Shown here one piece after another: positions 1 through 7,675 of a stretch of DNA of 36,550 nt (the first letter of the stretch is position 1; the number at the start of each line of letters is the position of its first letter). Origin of the DNA: an uncultured Pseudomonadota bacterium (GTDB taxonomy: Bacteria; Pseudomonadota; Gammaproteobacteria; Enterobacterales; Succinivibrionaceae); the NCBI GenBank assembly GCA_900319705.1, contig ONPL01000007.1:1-36550 (forward strand), given 5' to 3'. Under the pieces are notes generated by a model. The model worked only from the letters and a program-made list of their open reading frames with translations, was not told where the DNA came from and searched no databases. The position numbers and the translations under genes are program-made.

Positions 1-63
1 AATTCATTCTCTCATAACGTAGTTCATTCACTTTTCAGTGAAATCACTTAGACTAAGCAAAAG

Positions 64-90
64 CCATAATTACCTTAAAGGTCATTATGG
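64..90 (-). terminator. possible weak terminator after the TSCPD gene
   Basis: Positions 64-74 and 80-90 form a stem of 7 plus 3 base pairs with one mismatch and a 5-nt loop, about 50 nt past the stop codon of the gene ending at 140. On the minus strand it is followed only by a broken U tract (CTTTTGCTT), so it is a weak candidate. Confidence 0.35.
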
Positions 91-139
91 ATCGTTTACC
101 TGTCTCCGCTTTCTCTTTATCAAGTTCTCGTTTATGCAA

Positions 140-400
140 TCATAGTCCGAGATCAGCCTTTGCTCTAGCACATACTCTGGCAAACTGATCTGCGCAGGAT
201 GTACCCTTGTTTCGGCACAGATTACCCGAACATTTGCCGATAATCTGATCCAGAGTCCAGCCGTCAAGCAGTTTGCTGATCATTTTCAGGTTGCCGTCAC
301 AGCCGCCGAAAAACACGATATTGCTTACAACTCCGCTTTCATCTACATCAAACTCAATCTGTCTTGCACAGCAGATTTCTGTAGGATATGAACACTTCAT
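140..400 (-). CDS. TSCPD-domain protein (TIGR03905-like)
   Basis: This 86-residue protein matches the small TIGR03905-type TSCPD family: an N-terminal Cys-Cys pair (residues 10-11), a central FFGGCDGNL segment near residue 31, and the C-terminal signature, which reads TSCADQ here instead of TSCPDQ. Similar domains occur at the end of some ribonucleotide reductases, where the Cys-rich segment probably binds metal; the free-standing protein has no assigned function that I know of. The start ATG at 400 has a good AGGAG site 7 nt upstream. It lies 31 bp behind the zinc-ribbon gene and is probably co-transcribed with crr. The family call is made from recalled sequence pattern; the function is unknown. 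Confidence 0.75.
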   Translation of the reverse strand: MKCSYPTEICCARQIEFDVDESGVVSNIVFFGGCDGNLKMISKLLDGWTLDQIIGKCSGNLCRNKGTSCADQFARVCARAKADLGL

Positions 401-431
401 AAAAAAACTCCTGGTATTGTTCTTTTTCTAT

Positions 432-692
432 TTATTTTTTTGCAGTCAATTTACCGAGATCCTTTAACTGTTTCTCATCGGTAACAGTTTCGGCATTTTT
501 CAGGATCTGCTGTTTGTTGCTCTTAACGTACTGTTCTATTGCATTTTCAACTGCAACACGTTTTAATTCCTCAAAGGGATAGACAGCCCCGCACTTAAGG
601 CACTGCACGTTCTGTCCGTCCTTGAACAGGACATTCTTAGCATTGGCAAATTCATTCGAACCGCACTTGAGACACTTTAACTCAACTTTCAC
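432..692 (-). CDS. small zinc-ribbon protein
   Basis: The first 35 of the 86 residues hold two CxxC knuckles (Cys7/Cys10 and Cys31/Cys34) spaced as in a rubredoxin-like zinc ribbon. The remainder is predicted helical and charged, ending in a Lys-rich tail. It resembles small putative zinc-binding proteins found in enterobacteria, but I cannot name a function. Its first 11 bases overlap the 3' end of crr, so translation is probably coupled. Zinc binding is inferred from the Cys spacing. Being encoded inside the end of crr makes a shared expression programme likely, but nothing in the sequence shows that the two proteins interact. Confidence 0.8.
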   Translation of the reverse strand: MKVELKCLKCGSNEFANAKNVLFKDGQNVQCLKCGAVYPFEELKRVAVENAIEQYVKSNKQQILKNAETVTDEKQLKDLGKLTAKK

Positions 693-1227
693 TCTTTTCT
701 CCGATCCCTATACTCATAATCTGAGTCACTCCGGCAACCGCACTGCCCTCATAGTAGCCGAACTGGCTTTTTCCATCCCTTTTGACCTCTATATTGGATA
801 TGACGATCGGAGTAATGGTGGATTTTGCATTGCTTTCAAGAAATTCGAGATCCAGTTCAATCAGAGGATCCCCGACCTTAACCTGCTGTCCTTTTTCCGC
901 AACCCTGGTAAAACCCTTACCCTGAAGTTCAACCGTATCGATCCCGAAATGGATCAGAACCTCGATCCCGTTGTCTGCAGTAATTACCAGACAGTGATTT
1001 GTTTCGAAAATGTGGGTTGCAACACCGTCCACCGGGGCAACGATGGTACTGCTGGTAGGTTTTATGGCTACACCGTCGCCAGCTATTTTCTCGGAAAAGA
1101 CCACATCCGGCACATCAGTTATCGGAATCACCTCACCACTGATAGGTGCATATATCATAAAACCGTTCGAATCAAGCTTTGGTTCTTTAATCAGATGTTT
1201 AAGTTTGTTGATAATATTGAAAGCCAT
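682..1227 (-). CDS. crr: PTS glucose-specific EIIA component (IIA-Glc)
   Basis: IIA-Glc accepts phosphate from HPr and passes it to sugar-specific EIIB; in enterics it also controls adenylate cyclase and blocks non-PTS permeases, including MalK, when unphosphorylated. The 181 residues carry an N-terminal amphipathic helix, the DVVFSEKIAGDG segment (39-52), and the two family histidines in ETNH (His78) and LIHFGID (His93, the expected phosphorylation site). It is slightly longer than the 169-residue E. coli protein, with an extra polar C-terminal tail. The start ATG follows an AAAGG site. Unlike in enterics, neither ptsH nor ptsI lies beside it; its partner here is an overlapping zinc-ribbon gene. 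Regulation of the MalK found in this window is plausible inference only. Confidence 0.95.
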   Translation of the reverse strand: MAFNIINKLKHLIKEPKLDSNGFMIYAPISGEVIPITDVPDVVFSEKIAGDGVAIKPTSSTIVAPVDGVATHIFETNHCLVITADNGIEVLIHFGIDTVELQGKGFTRVAEKGQQVKVGDPLIELDLEFLESNAKSTITPIVISNIEVKRDGKSQFGYYEGSAVAGVTQIMSIGIGEKSES

Positions 1228-1259
1228 AACAGAAACCTTTAAATTTCCAACTATACTGA

Positions 1260-1287
1260 TCTATATTCTAACCTAAAATCAATACAA
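1260..1287 (-). promoter_or_regulatory. candidate promoter of crr
   Basis: On the minus strand TTGTAT (1282-1287) and TATAGA (1260-1265) are separated by 16 nt, about 32 nt before the crr start. The match to sigma-70 consensus is moderate. Confidence 0.35.
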
Positions 1288-1321
1288 ATTCTGCGATATT
1301 ACATTAAAACACCAAAAAACA

Positions 1322-1347
1322 ATCCGGGGAACCGCAGTTTCCCGGAT
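1322..1347 (-). terminator. Rho-independent terminator of thrC
   Basis: Arms 1322-1328 and 1341-1347 pair perfectly (ATCCGGG/CCCGGAT), extended by two A-T pairs beyond one mismatch, with a 6-nt loop. On the minus strand the stem is followed by TTGTTTTTTGG. It lies 30 nt after the thrC stop codon. Confidence 0.8.
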
Positions 1348-1376
1348 CATCACAGAATATGGCGGTACCGCCTATA

Positions 1377-2657
1377 TTACTTTGCAACGTTTCTGTACAG
1401 GTAATCTCTGAGAGTATCCCAGTCAGGCTTGAAGGTTTCGGAAAGAACCTTCATGTCCGCTCTTTCAGCCAGTGCTGCAGGCAGAGGAATATCCGTTCCG
1501 AGGATCCTGTCAACATTCTCCTTGAATTTTGCAGGAGCTGCGGTACAGAGGAAAATACCGGTTTCACCGTCTTTGAGATTATCCTGAAGCAGAGACCATG
1601 CAATAGTACCGTGAGGTTCTCCGATATAGCCGGCTGCATGAAGTTTTCTCATGGCTTCTTCAGTCTGGCTGTCATCGAGGGCTCCGTAGGCCAGTTCCTT
1701 CAGATCCCAGCCTTTAACCCTGAACAGTTCCTCAACACGAGGCCAGTTGTTAGGACGGCTTACATCCATTGCATTGGAAAGGGTAGGAATTGTTTCCTTC
1801 GGATCCCATTTTCCGCTGGCAAGATATCTAGGTACGGTATCGTTGGCATTTGTTGCAACTACAAAACGGCTGATACGCAGACCGCAGGCTTTTGCCAGCA
1901 GACCGGCGGTGATATCACCGAAATTGCCGGAAGGAACTGAAACAACGATATTGTCTCTGCGATCCTTAGGCAGCTGTGCAACAGCTTCAAAGTAATAGCA
2001 TACCTGGGCAAGCAGACGGCTGATATTGATTGAGTTGGCGGAATTCAGCCCGATGTCTTCCTTGAGTTTCTGATCATCAAAAGCCTTCTTAACCAGAGCC
2101 TGGCAGTCATCAAAAGTACCTTCCACAGCAATGGTTCTGATATTCTTTCCGAGGGTGCAGAACAGTTTTTCCTGCAGGTTGCTGATTTTTCCCTTAGGAT
2201 AGAGAATAACCACATCAATATTCTCAAGACCGTAGAATGCGTGGGCCACAGCGGCACCGGTATCACCTGAGGTTGCAGTAAGAATGGTGATGTGCTTTCC
2301 GTTGGATACAGCCTGCAGAGCCTGTGCCATGAAACGTCCGCCGAAATCCTTGAATGCCAGGGTAGGACCGTGGAACAGTTCCAGTGCATAGGAATTTTCG
2401 GAAACTTTTACCAGCGGGGCAGGGAAAGTAAAGGCACGGGCCAGAACTTCGCCGAGATTCGGAAGTTCATCGCCGAGGAAATTACGCAGTACAATTTCAG
2501 ATCTCTTTACTAGAGGGAGATCAAGAATACTGTCAACATCAGGGATTTCCTTAATCTCTGAAGGGAAAAACAGTCCCTGCTGTCTGCCCAAACCCTGTCT
2601 TACAGCCTGGGCGAAATCAACCACCTCGCTGTGATCTTTTATATTATATAGTTGCAT
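1377..2657 (-). CDS. thrC: threonine synthase
   Basis: A PLP enzyme that converts O-phospho-L-homoserine to L-threonine and phosphate, the last step of threonine synthesis in the cytoplasm. It is 426 residues long, close to the 428 of E. coli ThrC. The PLP lysine is Lys103 in the family motif HGPTLAFKDFGG (96-107). A Gly-rich cofactor segment (TATSGDTGAAV) and the SGNFGDITAG segment follow. The start ATG has an AGGA site about 10 nt upstream, a rather long spacing. It stands alone with its own terminator; thrA and thrB, which precede it in enterobacterial operons, are not in the window. No leader peptide rich in Thr and Ile codons was found upstream. Confidence 0.96.
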   Translation of the reverse strand: MQLYNIKDHSEVVDFAQAVRQGLGRQQGLFFPSEIKEIPDVDSILDLPLVKRSEIVLRNFLGDELPNLGEVLARAFTFPAPLVKVSENSYALELFHGPTLAFKDFGGRFMAQALQAVSNGKHITILTATSGDTGAAVAHAFYGLENIDVVILYPKGKISNLQEKLFCTLGKNIRTIAVEGTFDDCQALVKKAFDDQKLKEDIGLNSANSINISRLLAQVCYYFEAVAQLPKDRRDNIVVSVPSGNFGDITAGLLAKACGLRISRFVVATNANDTVPRYLASGKWDPKETIPTLSNAMDVSRPNNWPRVEELFRVKGWDLKELAYGALDDSQTEEAMRKLHAAGYIGEPHGTIAWSLLQDNLKDGETGIFLCTAAPAKFKENVDRILGTDIPLPAALAERADMKVLSETFKPDWDTLRDYLYRNVAK

Positions 2658-3154
2658 TCTAGTTCAATCCTGATCAGTTTGTAACGTTTCCCGGAAACAG
2701 ATCTGAAGTAAAGACTGCGGGAAACCTTCATCATAATTCAATGGGACAGAGACATTTCCGGCGGATAACATGAATCAGTCATCCGGTGCGGCACATCCCC
2801 GGTAGGCATATTATAAGTTAGTATACGTTCTTTGTCGATAAAAAAGCGGCATCGGTCACAGTCGTAAGACAAGCTGAAGTCCGTGAGGAAACTGCAGTGA
2901 CATACGCCGCATCAAACCACGAATTCGGTATTCCTCCGTGCATACATTCTGATGTTGCAGCTAAACAAACTGGAATCATCATGATCAAAGAGCTGTTCCT
3001 TGGTGAAAGCATCAAAGAGTTTCTGAAACAACCTCAGTTACAGGAATGACAACCGGTACGGGATAAATTTCCTACAGCAACCGGTCAGAAAAAAATGAAC
3101 TATTCCAGGCTGTTCCCGGCAGACCGGCAGATTTTTCCAAATTAAATTTTACAG
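2658..3154. other. intergenic region between divergent thrC and rimO
   Basis: About 560 bp separate the divergent genes thrC and rimO. Next to thrC there is a near-perfect 13-bp palindrome (2686-2698, GTTTCCCGGAAAC) whose left arm can also pair with 2718-2725 (CGGGAAAC), so the thrC leader can fold in two ways. Then comes a start-less open frame on the plus strand (2822-3049), listed separately. The octamer CAACCGGT occurs twice between 3050 and 3100. The rimO promoter lies at 3155-3183. No RNA gene was recognised. Confidence 0.5.
2822..3049 (+). pseudogene. start-less 75-codon open frame, possible gene remnant
   Basis: A plus-strand frame runs for 75 codons from just after a TAG (2819-2821) to a TGA (3047-3049). 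It has no plausible start codon near its beginning; the only ATG is 54 codons in. The predicted sequence looks protein-like, with a mixed hydrophobic core (for example HEFGIPPCIHSDVAAKQTG, then an amphipathic helix ending KEFLKQPQLQE), and its codon choice resembles the neighbouring genes. I do not recognise the family. The likely reading is the C-terminal remnant of a deleted gene; chance openness is the alternative. Confidence 0.35.
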
Positions 3155-3183
3155 TTGTTGTCACGCCTTAAATTTCTTAAAAT
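3155..3183 (+). promoter_or_regulatory. rimO promoter
   Basis: TTGTTG (3155-3160) and TAAAAT (3178-3183) are separated by exactly 17 nt and lie 33 nt upstream of the rimO start. The spacing and both boxes fit a sigma-70 promoter well. Confidence 0.55.
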
Positions 3184-3216
3184 TACAGAAAAAATCACAA
3201 GACAGAAAGGGTTATT

Positions 3217-4584
3217 ATGAAAAACAGAATCGGTTTTATTTCACTGGGGTGCTGCAAGAATCTGGTTGATGCAGAACGCATGATCACTCTTCTTCAGAGC
3301 AACGGCTACAGCATTGCCTCCAGCACCGGTGACAGCGATCTGATTGTGGTCAACACCTGCGGTTTCATCAATCCTTCAATTGTTGAATCAACCGAAGCAA
3401 TAAAAGAGGCTCTTGATACAGGCAAACCGGTTGTGGTTACCGGCTGTCTCGGAGCAAGAAAGGAATTTCTGCAGCAACAGTTCAGACGGGTCAACCTGGT
3501 CGGCATAACCGGCCCTCAGGACTATGACGGGGTTAACCGGATGATCTGTGAGGCACTGCCGCTTAACAACGGCAGACACAACTGTTTCCGAGATGCACCT
3601 GTTCCCGGAACCAAACTCACCCCGTCCCATTATGCATATCTGAAAATCTCAGAAGGATGTTCAAACCACTGCTCTTTCTGCGCCATTCCGGGACTTAGAG
3701 GGAAAATGATTTCCCGTCCGATCGACGAGATTATGTATGAAGCCGACAGACTTATTGAACGCGGCACCAGTGAACTTATTGTTGTTGCCCAGGATACCAT
3801 GGCCTACGGCAGAGATCTTCCGGATCTCAAACGAAGCTACGGCGGGCGCGAGTACAGCAGCGACATTATTTCACTGGTGGATTTTCTTGCTGAAAAAGAC
3901 ATCTGGGTCAGACTTCACTATCTGTATCCGTACAATACCATAGACAGTCTGATCCCGTACATGCAGGACGGAAAAATAATCCCGTACCTCGATATTCCGT
4001 TCCAGCATTCAAGTCCGAGGATCCTCAAACTGATGCGCCGCCCCGGCAATATTGAACGACTTGCCGACAGGATCCTGGAATGGAAGGAAAAAATACCCGA
4101 GCTTTGCATCAGAACCTCCTGTATTGTCGGATTTCCGGGCGAAACTGAGGATGACTTTGAAAATCTGCTTGATTTTATCAGGAAAGTACGCCTTGATCGC
4201 GTCGGATGCTTTATCTACAGCAATGTGGATGGAGTAAAAGCCAATGAACTTCCGGATCAGATCAGCGAAGAGGTTAAACAGGAACGGTATGACCGGTTCA
4301 TGGAAGTGCAGCAGAAAATTTCCCTGGAGAACATGAACAGAAAAATCGGTTCAATCCAGGAGGCAGTTGTCGATGACATCGACCGCGAGGAACAGGTAAT
4401 CATAACCAGATCAAAATTCGATTCGCCTGAAATCGACGGTCAGATCTATATCCCTTATGACAGTGACCAGACCGCACTGCTGCCGCAGATCGGTGAACAT
4501 ATCAGAACCAGGATCTATGATGCCAATGAATATGATCTGTTCGGAGAATTACCTGATGCAGTTCAACCGTCCGCTGAAAAATAA
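3217..4584 (+). CDS. rimO: ribosomal protein uS12 (Asp88) methylthiotransferase
   Basis: A radical-SAM enzyme that inserts a methylthio group on the conserved aspartate (Asp88 in E. coli) of ribosomal protein uS12, using two [4Fe-4S] clusters. In its 455 residues (E. coli 441), the N-terminal UPF0004 domain holds the auxiliary-cluster cysteines Cys12, Cys48 and Cys77 (SLGCCKN, NTCGF, TGCLG). The radical-SAM triad is Cys148, Cys152 and Cys155 (EGCSNHCSFC), and a TRAM domain ends the protein. The segment KLTPSHYAYLKISEGC and the ending EYDLFGEL distinguish RimO from MiaB. The motif reads GCCKN where E. coli has GCPKN. It is monocistronic: it has its own promoter, an AGAAAGGG-type ribosome site, and a strong terminator 30 nt after the stop. 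Confidence 0.96.
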   Translation: MKNRIGFISLGCCKNLVDAERMITLLQSNGYSIASSTGDSDLIVVNTCGFINPSIVESTEAIKEALDTGKPVVVTGCLGARKEFLQQQFRRVNLVGITGPQDYDGVNRMICEALPLNNGRHNCFRDAPVPGTKLTPSHYAYLKISEGCSNHCSFCAIPGLRGKMISRPIDEIMYEADRLIERGTSELIVVAQDTMAYGRDLPDLKRSYGGREYSSDIISLVDFLAEKDIWVRLHYLYPYNTIDSLIPYMQDGKIIPYLDIPFQHSSPRILKLMRRPGNIERLADRILEWKEKIPELCIRTSCIVGFPGETEDDFENLLDFIRKVRLDRVGCFIYSNVDGVKANELPDQISEEVKQERYDRFMEVQQKISLENMNRKIGSIQEAVVDDIDREEQVIITRSKFDSPEIDGQIYIPYDSDQTALLPQIGEHIRTRIYDANEYDLFGELPDAVQPSAEK

Positions 4585-4614
4585 ACCAGACAGGAATAAC
4601 CGCTAACCATACCG

Positions 4615-4636
4615 GGTTCAGGACAATTCCTGAACC
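4615..4636 (+). terminator. Rho-independent terminator of rimO
   Basis: The perfect 8-bp arms GGTTCAGG (4615-4622) and CCTGAACC (4629-4636) enclose a 6-nt loop and run into TTTATTTTT. The U tract ends only a few bases before the next gene's first ATG. Confidence 0.85.
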
Positions 4637-4649
4637 TTTATTTTTGAAT

Positions 4650-5696
4650 ATGAACGATTATCAGAAAATCAAAACTGATCTCAAAGCACATATCGTACAT
4701 ACCGAACCGGTATGGAAAAGAATGATCAAATGTCAGCGAAAAATGATGGCTCCGCAATACCGGACCCCGCAGACTATGCTGTCGGTAATCGTTCCTGTAT
4801 ACAATACCGGGCCGTACCTGGAGGAATGTCTTAAAAGTATTGTCAACAACGGAAATCTTCCGGTTACCGAAATAATCTGTGTCAACGACGGTTCAACAGA
4901 CGGTTCACTGGAAATACTCAAACAGTTTGCCCGTAAGTATCCTTTCATCACCATCATCAGCCAGCGCAGCGGAGGACTGTCTGCCGCCAGAAATACCGGT
5001 CTTAAATACGCAAACGGCAAGTATGTTCACTTTATCAACAGCGACGACATGATTAAACCTGGAAGCTACCGGTTACTGTTCGATCTGCTGGAGCATAACA
5101 ATCCCGACATTATTTATTTCAATGAACATACAACATGCAAGAAGCCGCAGCCGGAAAAGGGCTATCCGAATAATCAGCCCACCTGCGGTTCCCACCTGGA
5201 ATACAATACCTGCATTTCCGGAGAGGAATGTTTTATCAGGCTGTGCACCCGGGGTTCCTTTGAAGAGCAACAAACAGGTATGTATATCACAAGGAAAAGT
5301 TTGCTTGACCGGACCGGCGTAAGCTTTCCACGCGGATTTATCAATGCTGACTGTCTTTTCACCGTCGAAACCATGATTCTGGCCGATCGTGTTATGCAGA
5401 TCAACGATCAACTGTATGTAAGAAGAACCTTGGAAAACGCCCCGGCCGTAAGCAGGATCAGATTTGAACATTCGCTGGGGTATTTCATAACGTACAAAGG
5501 ACTTTCAGAATTTGCCGATCATCAATTCAGAAACAACAAAACTTGTGACATTCTCAGGAAAAAGTGCAGACAGTTTCATGAACTGTCCGTTAGCTGCTAC
5601 CGGCAGCTCGACAATCCGGAAGAGCAGAAAGAATACCTTCAGCTTGATCAGCAACTGTCTGAACAGTTCTTCACTGAAGTGGTATGCAGAAAATAA
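4650..5696 (+). CDS. family 2 glycosyltransferase
   Basis: A GT-A fold transferase that moves a sugar from a nucleotide donor to a surface polysaccharide, lipid or protein acceptor; donor and acceptor cannot be told. Family signatures are clear: SVIVPVYN near residue 47, NDGSTDGS near 85, SGGLSAARNTG near 111, and the NSDD metal/nucleotide site near 134. The C-terminal half is variable. The start is uncertain: ATG at 4650 sits directly behind the rimO terminator with no ribosome site, whereas ATG at 4722 (codon 25) has GGAAAAG before it. A TTG at 4644 is unlikely. No sugar-synthesis, flippase or polymerase genes adjoin it, so it is a solitary gene, possibly transferred. Confidence 0.85.
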   Translation: MNDYQKIKTDLKAHIVHTEPVWKRMIKCQRKMMAPQYRTPQTMLSVIVPVYNTGPYLEECLKSIVNNGNLPVTEIICVNDGSTDGSLEILKQFARKYPFITIISQRSGGLSAARNTGLKYANGKYVHFINSDDMIKPGSYRLLFDLLEHNNPDIIYFNEHTTCKKPQPEKGYPNNQPTCGSHLEYNTCISGEECFIRLCTRGSFEEQQTGMYITRKSLLDRTGVSFPRGFINADCLFTVETMILADRVMQINDQLYVRRTLENAPAVSRIRFEHSLGYFITYKGLSEFADHQFRNNKTCDILRKKCRQFHELSVSCYRQLDNPEEQKEYLQLDQQLSEQFFTEVVCRK

Positions 5697-5836
5697 GAAG
5701 GTTCAGAATTTTAACGTTCCATTAATTAACAGGTGATCTGAGTTTCCTTCCCTTCTTTATCGAAACCTTGTACAACATAGGTTCAGGAAGTACAGCAAAC
5801 CATCCAGTACGTGAGTACGAAAATGAACAGAAAAAA

Positions 5837-5864
5837 ATCCCCGAAAGTTTCAGCCTCCGGGGAT
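5837..5864 (-). terminator. terminator of the glk operon
   Basis: Arms ATCCCCG (5837-5843) and CGGGGAT (5858-5864) form a 7-bp stem, followed on the minus strand by a run of seven U residues. It lies 26 nt past the stop codon of the gene ending at 5890. Confidence 0.8.
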
Positions 5865-5889
5865 CTATCAGAATAAATTCAAAAGTATT

Positions 5890-6450
5890 CTACTTGAACT
5901 TTCTTCCGTCGTGGAATGCTCTTCCGACTGTTTCACCAAGTCTTACATACAGATGTTTAACCGGATCATAGCTGATCGGTTCAAGTTTGGTCTGATCTAT
6001 TGCACCTTTTTCATCAAGCACAGATTCATCAGCGTTAACATTTACTATCTCACCGATCAGACAGCAGGTTTCAGGATTGTAGCTTATCACGGTGCAGTCA
6101 AGACTCATCTTCAACTCCTCAAAATAAGGAGCGTTGACAAATTCGCTTTTCACCGGATGAAGACCGCACTTTGCAACCTTGTCAGGCTCTTTGTTCGCAG
6201 TAACAATTCCGACATAGTCACATTCAGCCATGTGGGCAACATCCCCCATACTGAGAGTGAAAGCACCTGACTTCTGAAGATTTGCCACGGTTTTATGCTC
6301 AGGACTCAGGCAGAGCACAACCCTGGTATCATCAGCGATCCCGCCCCAGGCTGCATTCATGGCATCAGGAACACCGTTCTCATCATAAGTTCCTACAATA
6401 AATACAGGCATTGGAAATACCCATGGTTTGGCACCGAAATTCTTTCTCAT
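5890..6450 (-). CDS. flavin reductase-like FMN-binding split-barrel protein
   Basis: This is a 186-residue flavoredoxin or flavin-reductase-like protein that probably binds FMN and passes electrons from NAD(P)H or another donor. The typical segment near residues 32-70 is present: NAAWGG, VVLCLSPEHKT and GAFTLS, followed by AECDYVGI with a family-like Cys. There is no signal peptide, so it should act in the cytoplasm. It starts 14 bp after glk ends and has a GGGAGA ribosome site, so the two are co-transcribed, with a terminator behind. Its substrate and any link to glucose metabolism are unknown. The family call rests on motif recall, with good overall fit in length and fold pattern. Confidence 0.8.
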   Translation of the reverse strand: MRKNFGAKPWVFPMPVFIVGTYDENGVPDAMNAAWGGIADDTRVVLCLSPEHKTVANLQKSGAFTLSMGDVAHMAECDYVGIVTANKEPDKVAKCGLHPVKSEFVNAPYFEELKMSLDCTVISYNPETCCLIGEIVNVNADESVLDEKGAIDQTKLEPISYDPVKHLYVRLGETVGRAFHDGRKFK

Positions 6451-6464
6451 AGTCTGTCTCCCGA

Positions 6465-7427
6465 TTAAATCTTTTTACCGAGTTTCTGTCTCAGATAAAC
6501 ACCGCTTCCCAGCAGACCAACGCTGTTGTGGGTTACAATGTAAACAGGGATGTTTGACAGATATTTGTTGAAACGTCCCTTGTCTTCAAAGGCGGCACGG
6601 AACTTGGAATCCTTGAAATATTCAACAAAACGAGGAGCAATACCGCCGGCAATATAAACACCGCCGAAGGCACCGATGTTAAGTGCAAGGTTGCCGCCGA
6701 AACGACCCATCAGAGTACAGAACAGAGTAAATGCCTTAACACAGTCATCATCGGTTTTATTGATGGCATGTTCAGTAATGTCCTTCGGCTCGTAGTTCTG
6801 CGGTTCGCGGTTGGCACATCTTGCCATGGCATTGTAGATATTCAGCAGGCCCGGACCTGACAGAATTCTTTCACAGGAAACATGACCGAATACCTTTCTG
6901 AGCTGAAGCAGAAGCTGATCCTCCTCTTCATTGTGAGGAGCAAAGTCAACGTGACCGCCTTCGCCTGGAAGAGGGATCCAGATCCCGTTGTAATTGATAA
7001 GATGAGCCACACCCAGACCGGTTCCGGCACCGTAGATGGCAATCGGACGATCCTTCTGAGGCTCACCGCCGCCGAGTTTAACCTTGTCTTCATCCTTGAG
7101 CGCAGGAATAGCCATGGAAACAGCGGTAAAATCATTGATGATTTCGAGAGTGGTCAGACCCATGCTCTTTTTCATTTCAGCAATGGAAAATGCCCAGGTG
7201 TGATTGGTCATTTGCACCCAGTCCCCCATAATAGGGCATGCGATTGCAATACAGGCATGTTCTACAGAAGCATTCACATCAGCCAGATACTGCTTTGCGC
7301 ATGCCTCCAAAGTATCGAACTTAAGACCTGAATAAACCTTGGTATTGGAAATTTCACCGTTTTCGATATCACACAGTGAAAAACGGGCATTGGTACCACC
7401 AATATCGCCCACTAAAGCAAATGACAT
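6465..7427 (-). CDS. glk: glucokinase
   Basis: Phosphorylates free glucose with ATP to glucose-6-phosphate in the cytoplasm. The 320 residues match E. coli Glk (321) almost throughout: ATP site [12 protein letters not shown] (6-17), catalytic aspartate Asp99 in [31 protein letters not shown] and [10 protein letters not shown]. It begins with ATG behind a GGGAGA site and has a candidate extended -10 promoter upstream. With a maltose ABC transporter elsewhere in the window and no glucose EIICB gene, it probably handles glucose released inside the cell from maltose or taken up by non-PTS routes. That physiological reading is inference. It is followed by the flavin-reductase-like gene in the same operon. 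Confidence 0.97.
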   Translation of the reverse strand: MSFALVGDIGGTNARFSLCDIENGEISNTKVYSGLKFDTLEACAKQYLADVNASVEHACIAIACPIMGDWVQMTNHTWAFSIAEMKKSMGLTTLEIINDFTAVSMAIPALKDEDKVKLGGGEPQKDRPIAIYGAGTGLGVAHLINYNGIWIPLPGEGGHVDFAPHNEEEDQLLLQLRKVFGHVSCERILSGPGLLNIYNAMARCANREPQNYEPKDITEHAINKTDDDCVKAFTLFCTLMGRFGGNLALNIGAFGGVYIAGGIAPRFVEYFKDSKFRAAFEDKGRFNKYLSNIPVYIVTHNSVGLLGSGVYLRQKLGKKI

Positions 7428-7479
7428 ATTGTCTCCCTTTACAAAAACAAAACCTTACAACAAACTGAAAATTTGAACC

Positions 7480-7510
7480 ATTTTAGCATAGTTTTGAATT
7501 TTTTTGACAA
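7480..7510 (-). promoter_or_regulatory. candidate glk promoter
   Basis: On the minus strand an extended -10 element TGCTAAAAT (7480-7488) is preceded by TTGTCA (7505-7510). The spacing is 19 nt, longer than ideal, but the TGn extension compensates. It lies about 53 nt before the glk start, in AT-rich DNA. Confidence 0.5.
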
Positions 7511-7616
7511 AGGCGGTAATTTTAATTTGAACCGTAAAACGATTATGACGGGGTCTTGAAAATCTGATCCGTCTGATCAGCCGCAAAACCTCTTCACAGT
7601 TTCAGAAAACAGAAAA

Positions 7617-7631
7617 TCCCGCAGTGCGGGA
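7617..7631 (-). terminator. terminator of ndk-rlmN
   Basis: TCCCGC (7617-7622) and GCGGGA (7626-7631) form a 6-bp stem with a 3-nt loop. It is followed on the minus strand by TTTTCTGTTTTCTG, 45 nt after the rlmN stop. Confidence 0.65.
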
Positions 7632-7675
7632 CTTCAATATACTGGTGTAACAAACCGCTGTATACGGCAGGAGGA

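Noticed and set aside
622..1242. 206-codon plus-strand open frame opposite crr
   Set aside because: It lies almost wholly antisense to crr, which has clear family residues and a ribosome site; no start signal supports the antisense frame.
1359..1940. 193-codon plus-strand open frame antisense to thrC
   Set aside because: It is a shadow of the well-conserved thrC frame.
2818..3015. 65-codon minus-strand open frame upstream of thrC
   Set aside because: No ribosome site and biased composition; the plus-strand frame over the same DNA looks more protein-like.
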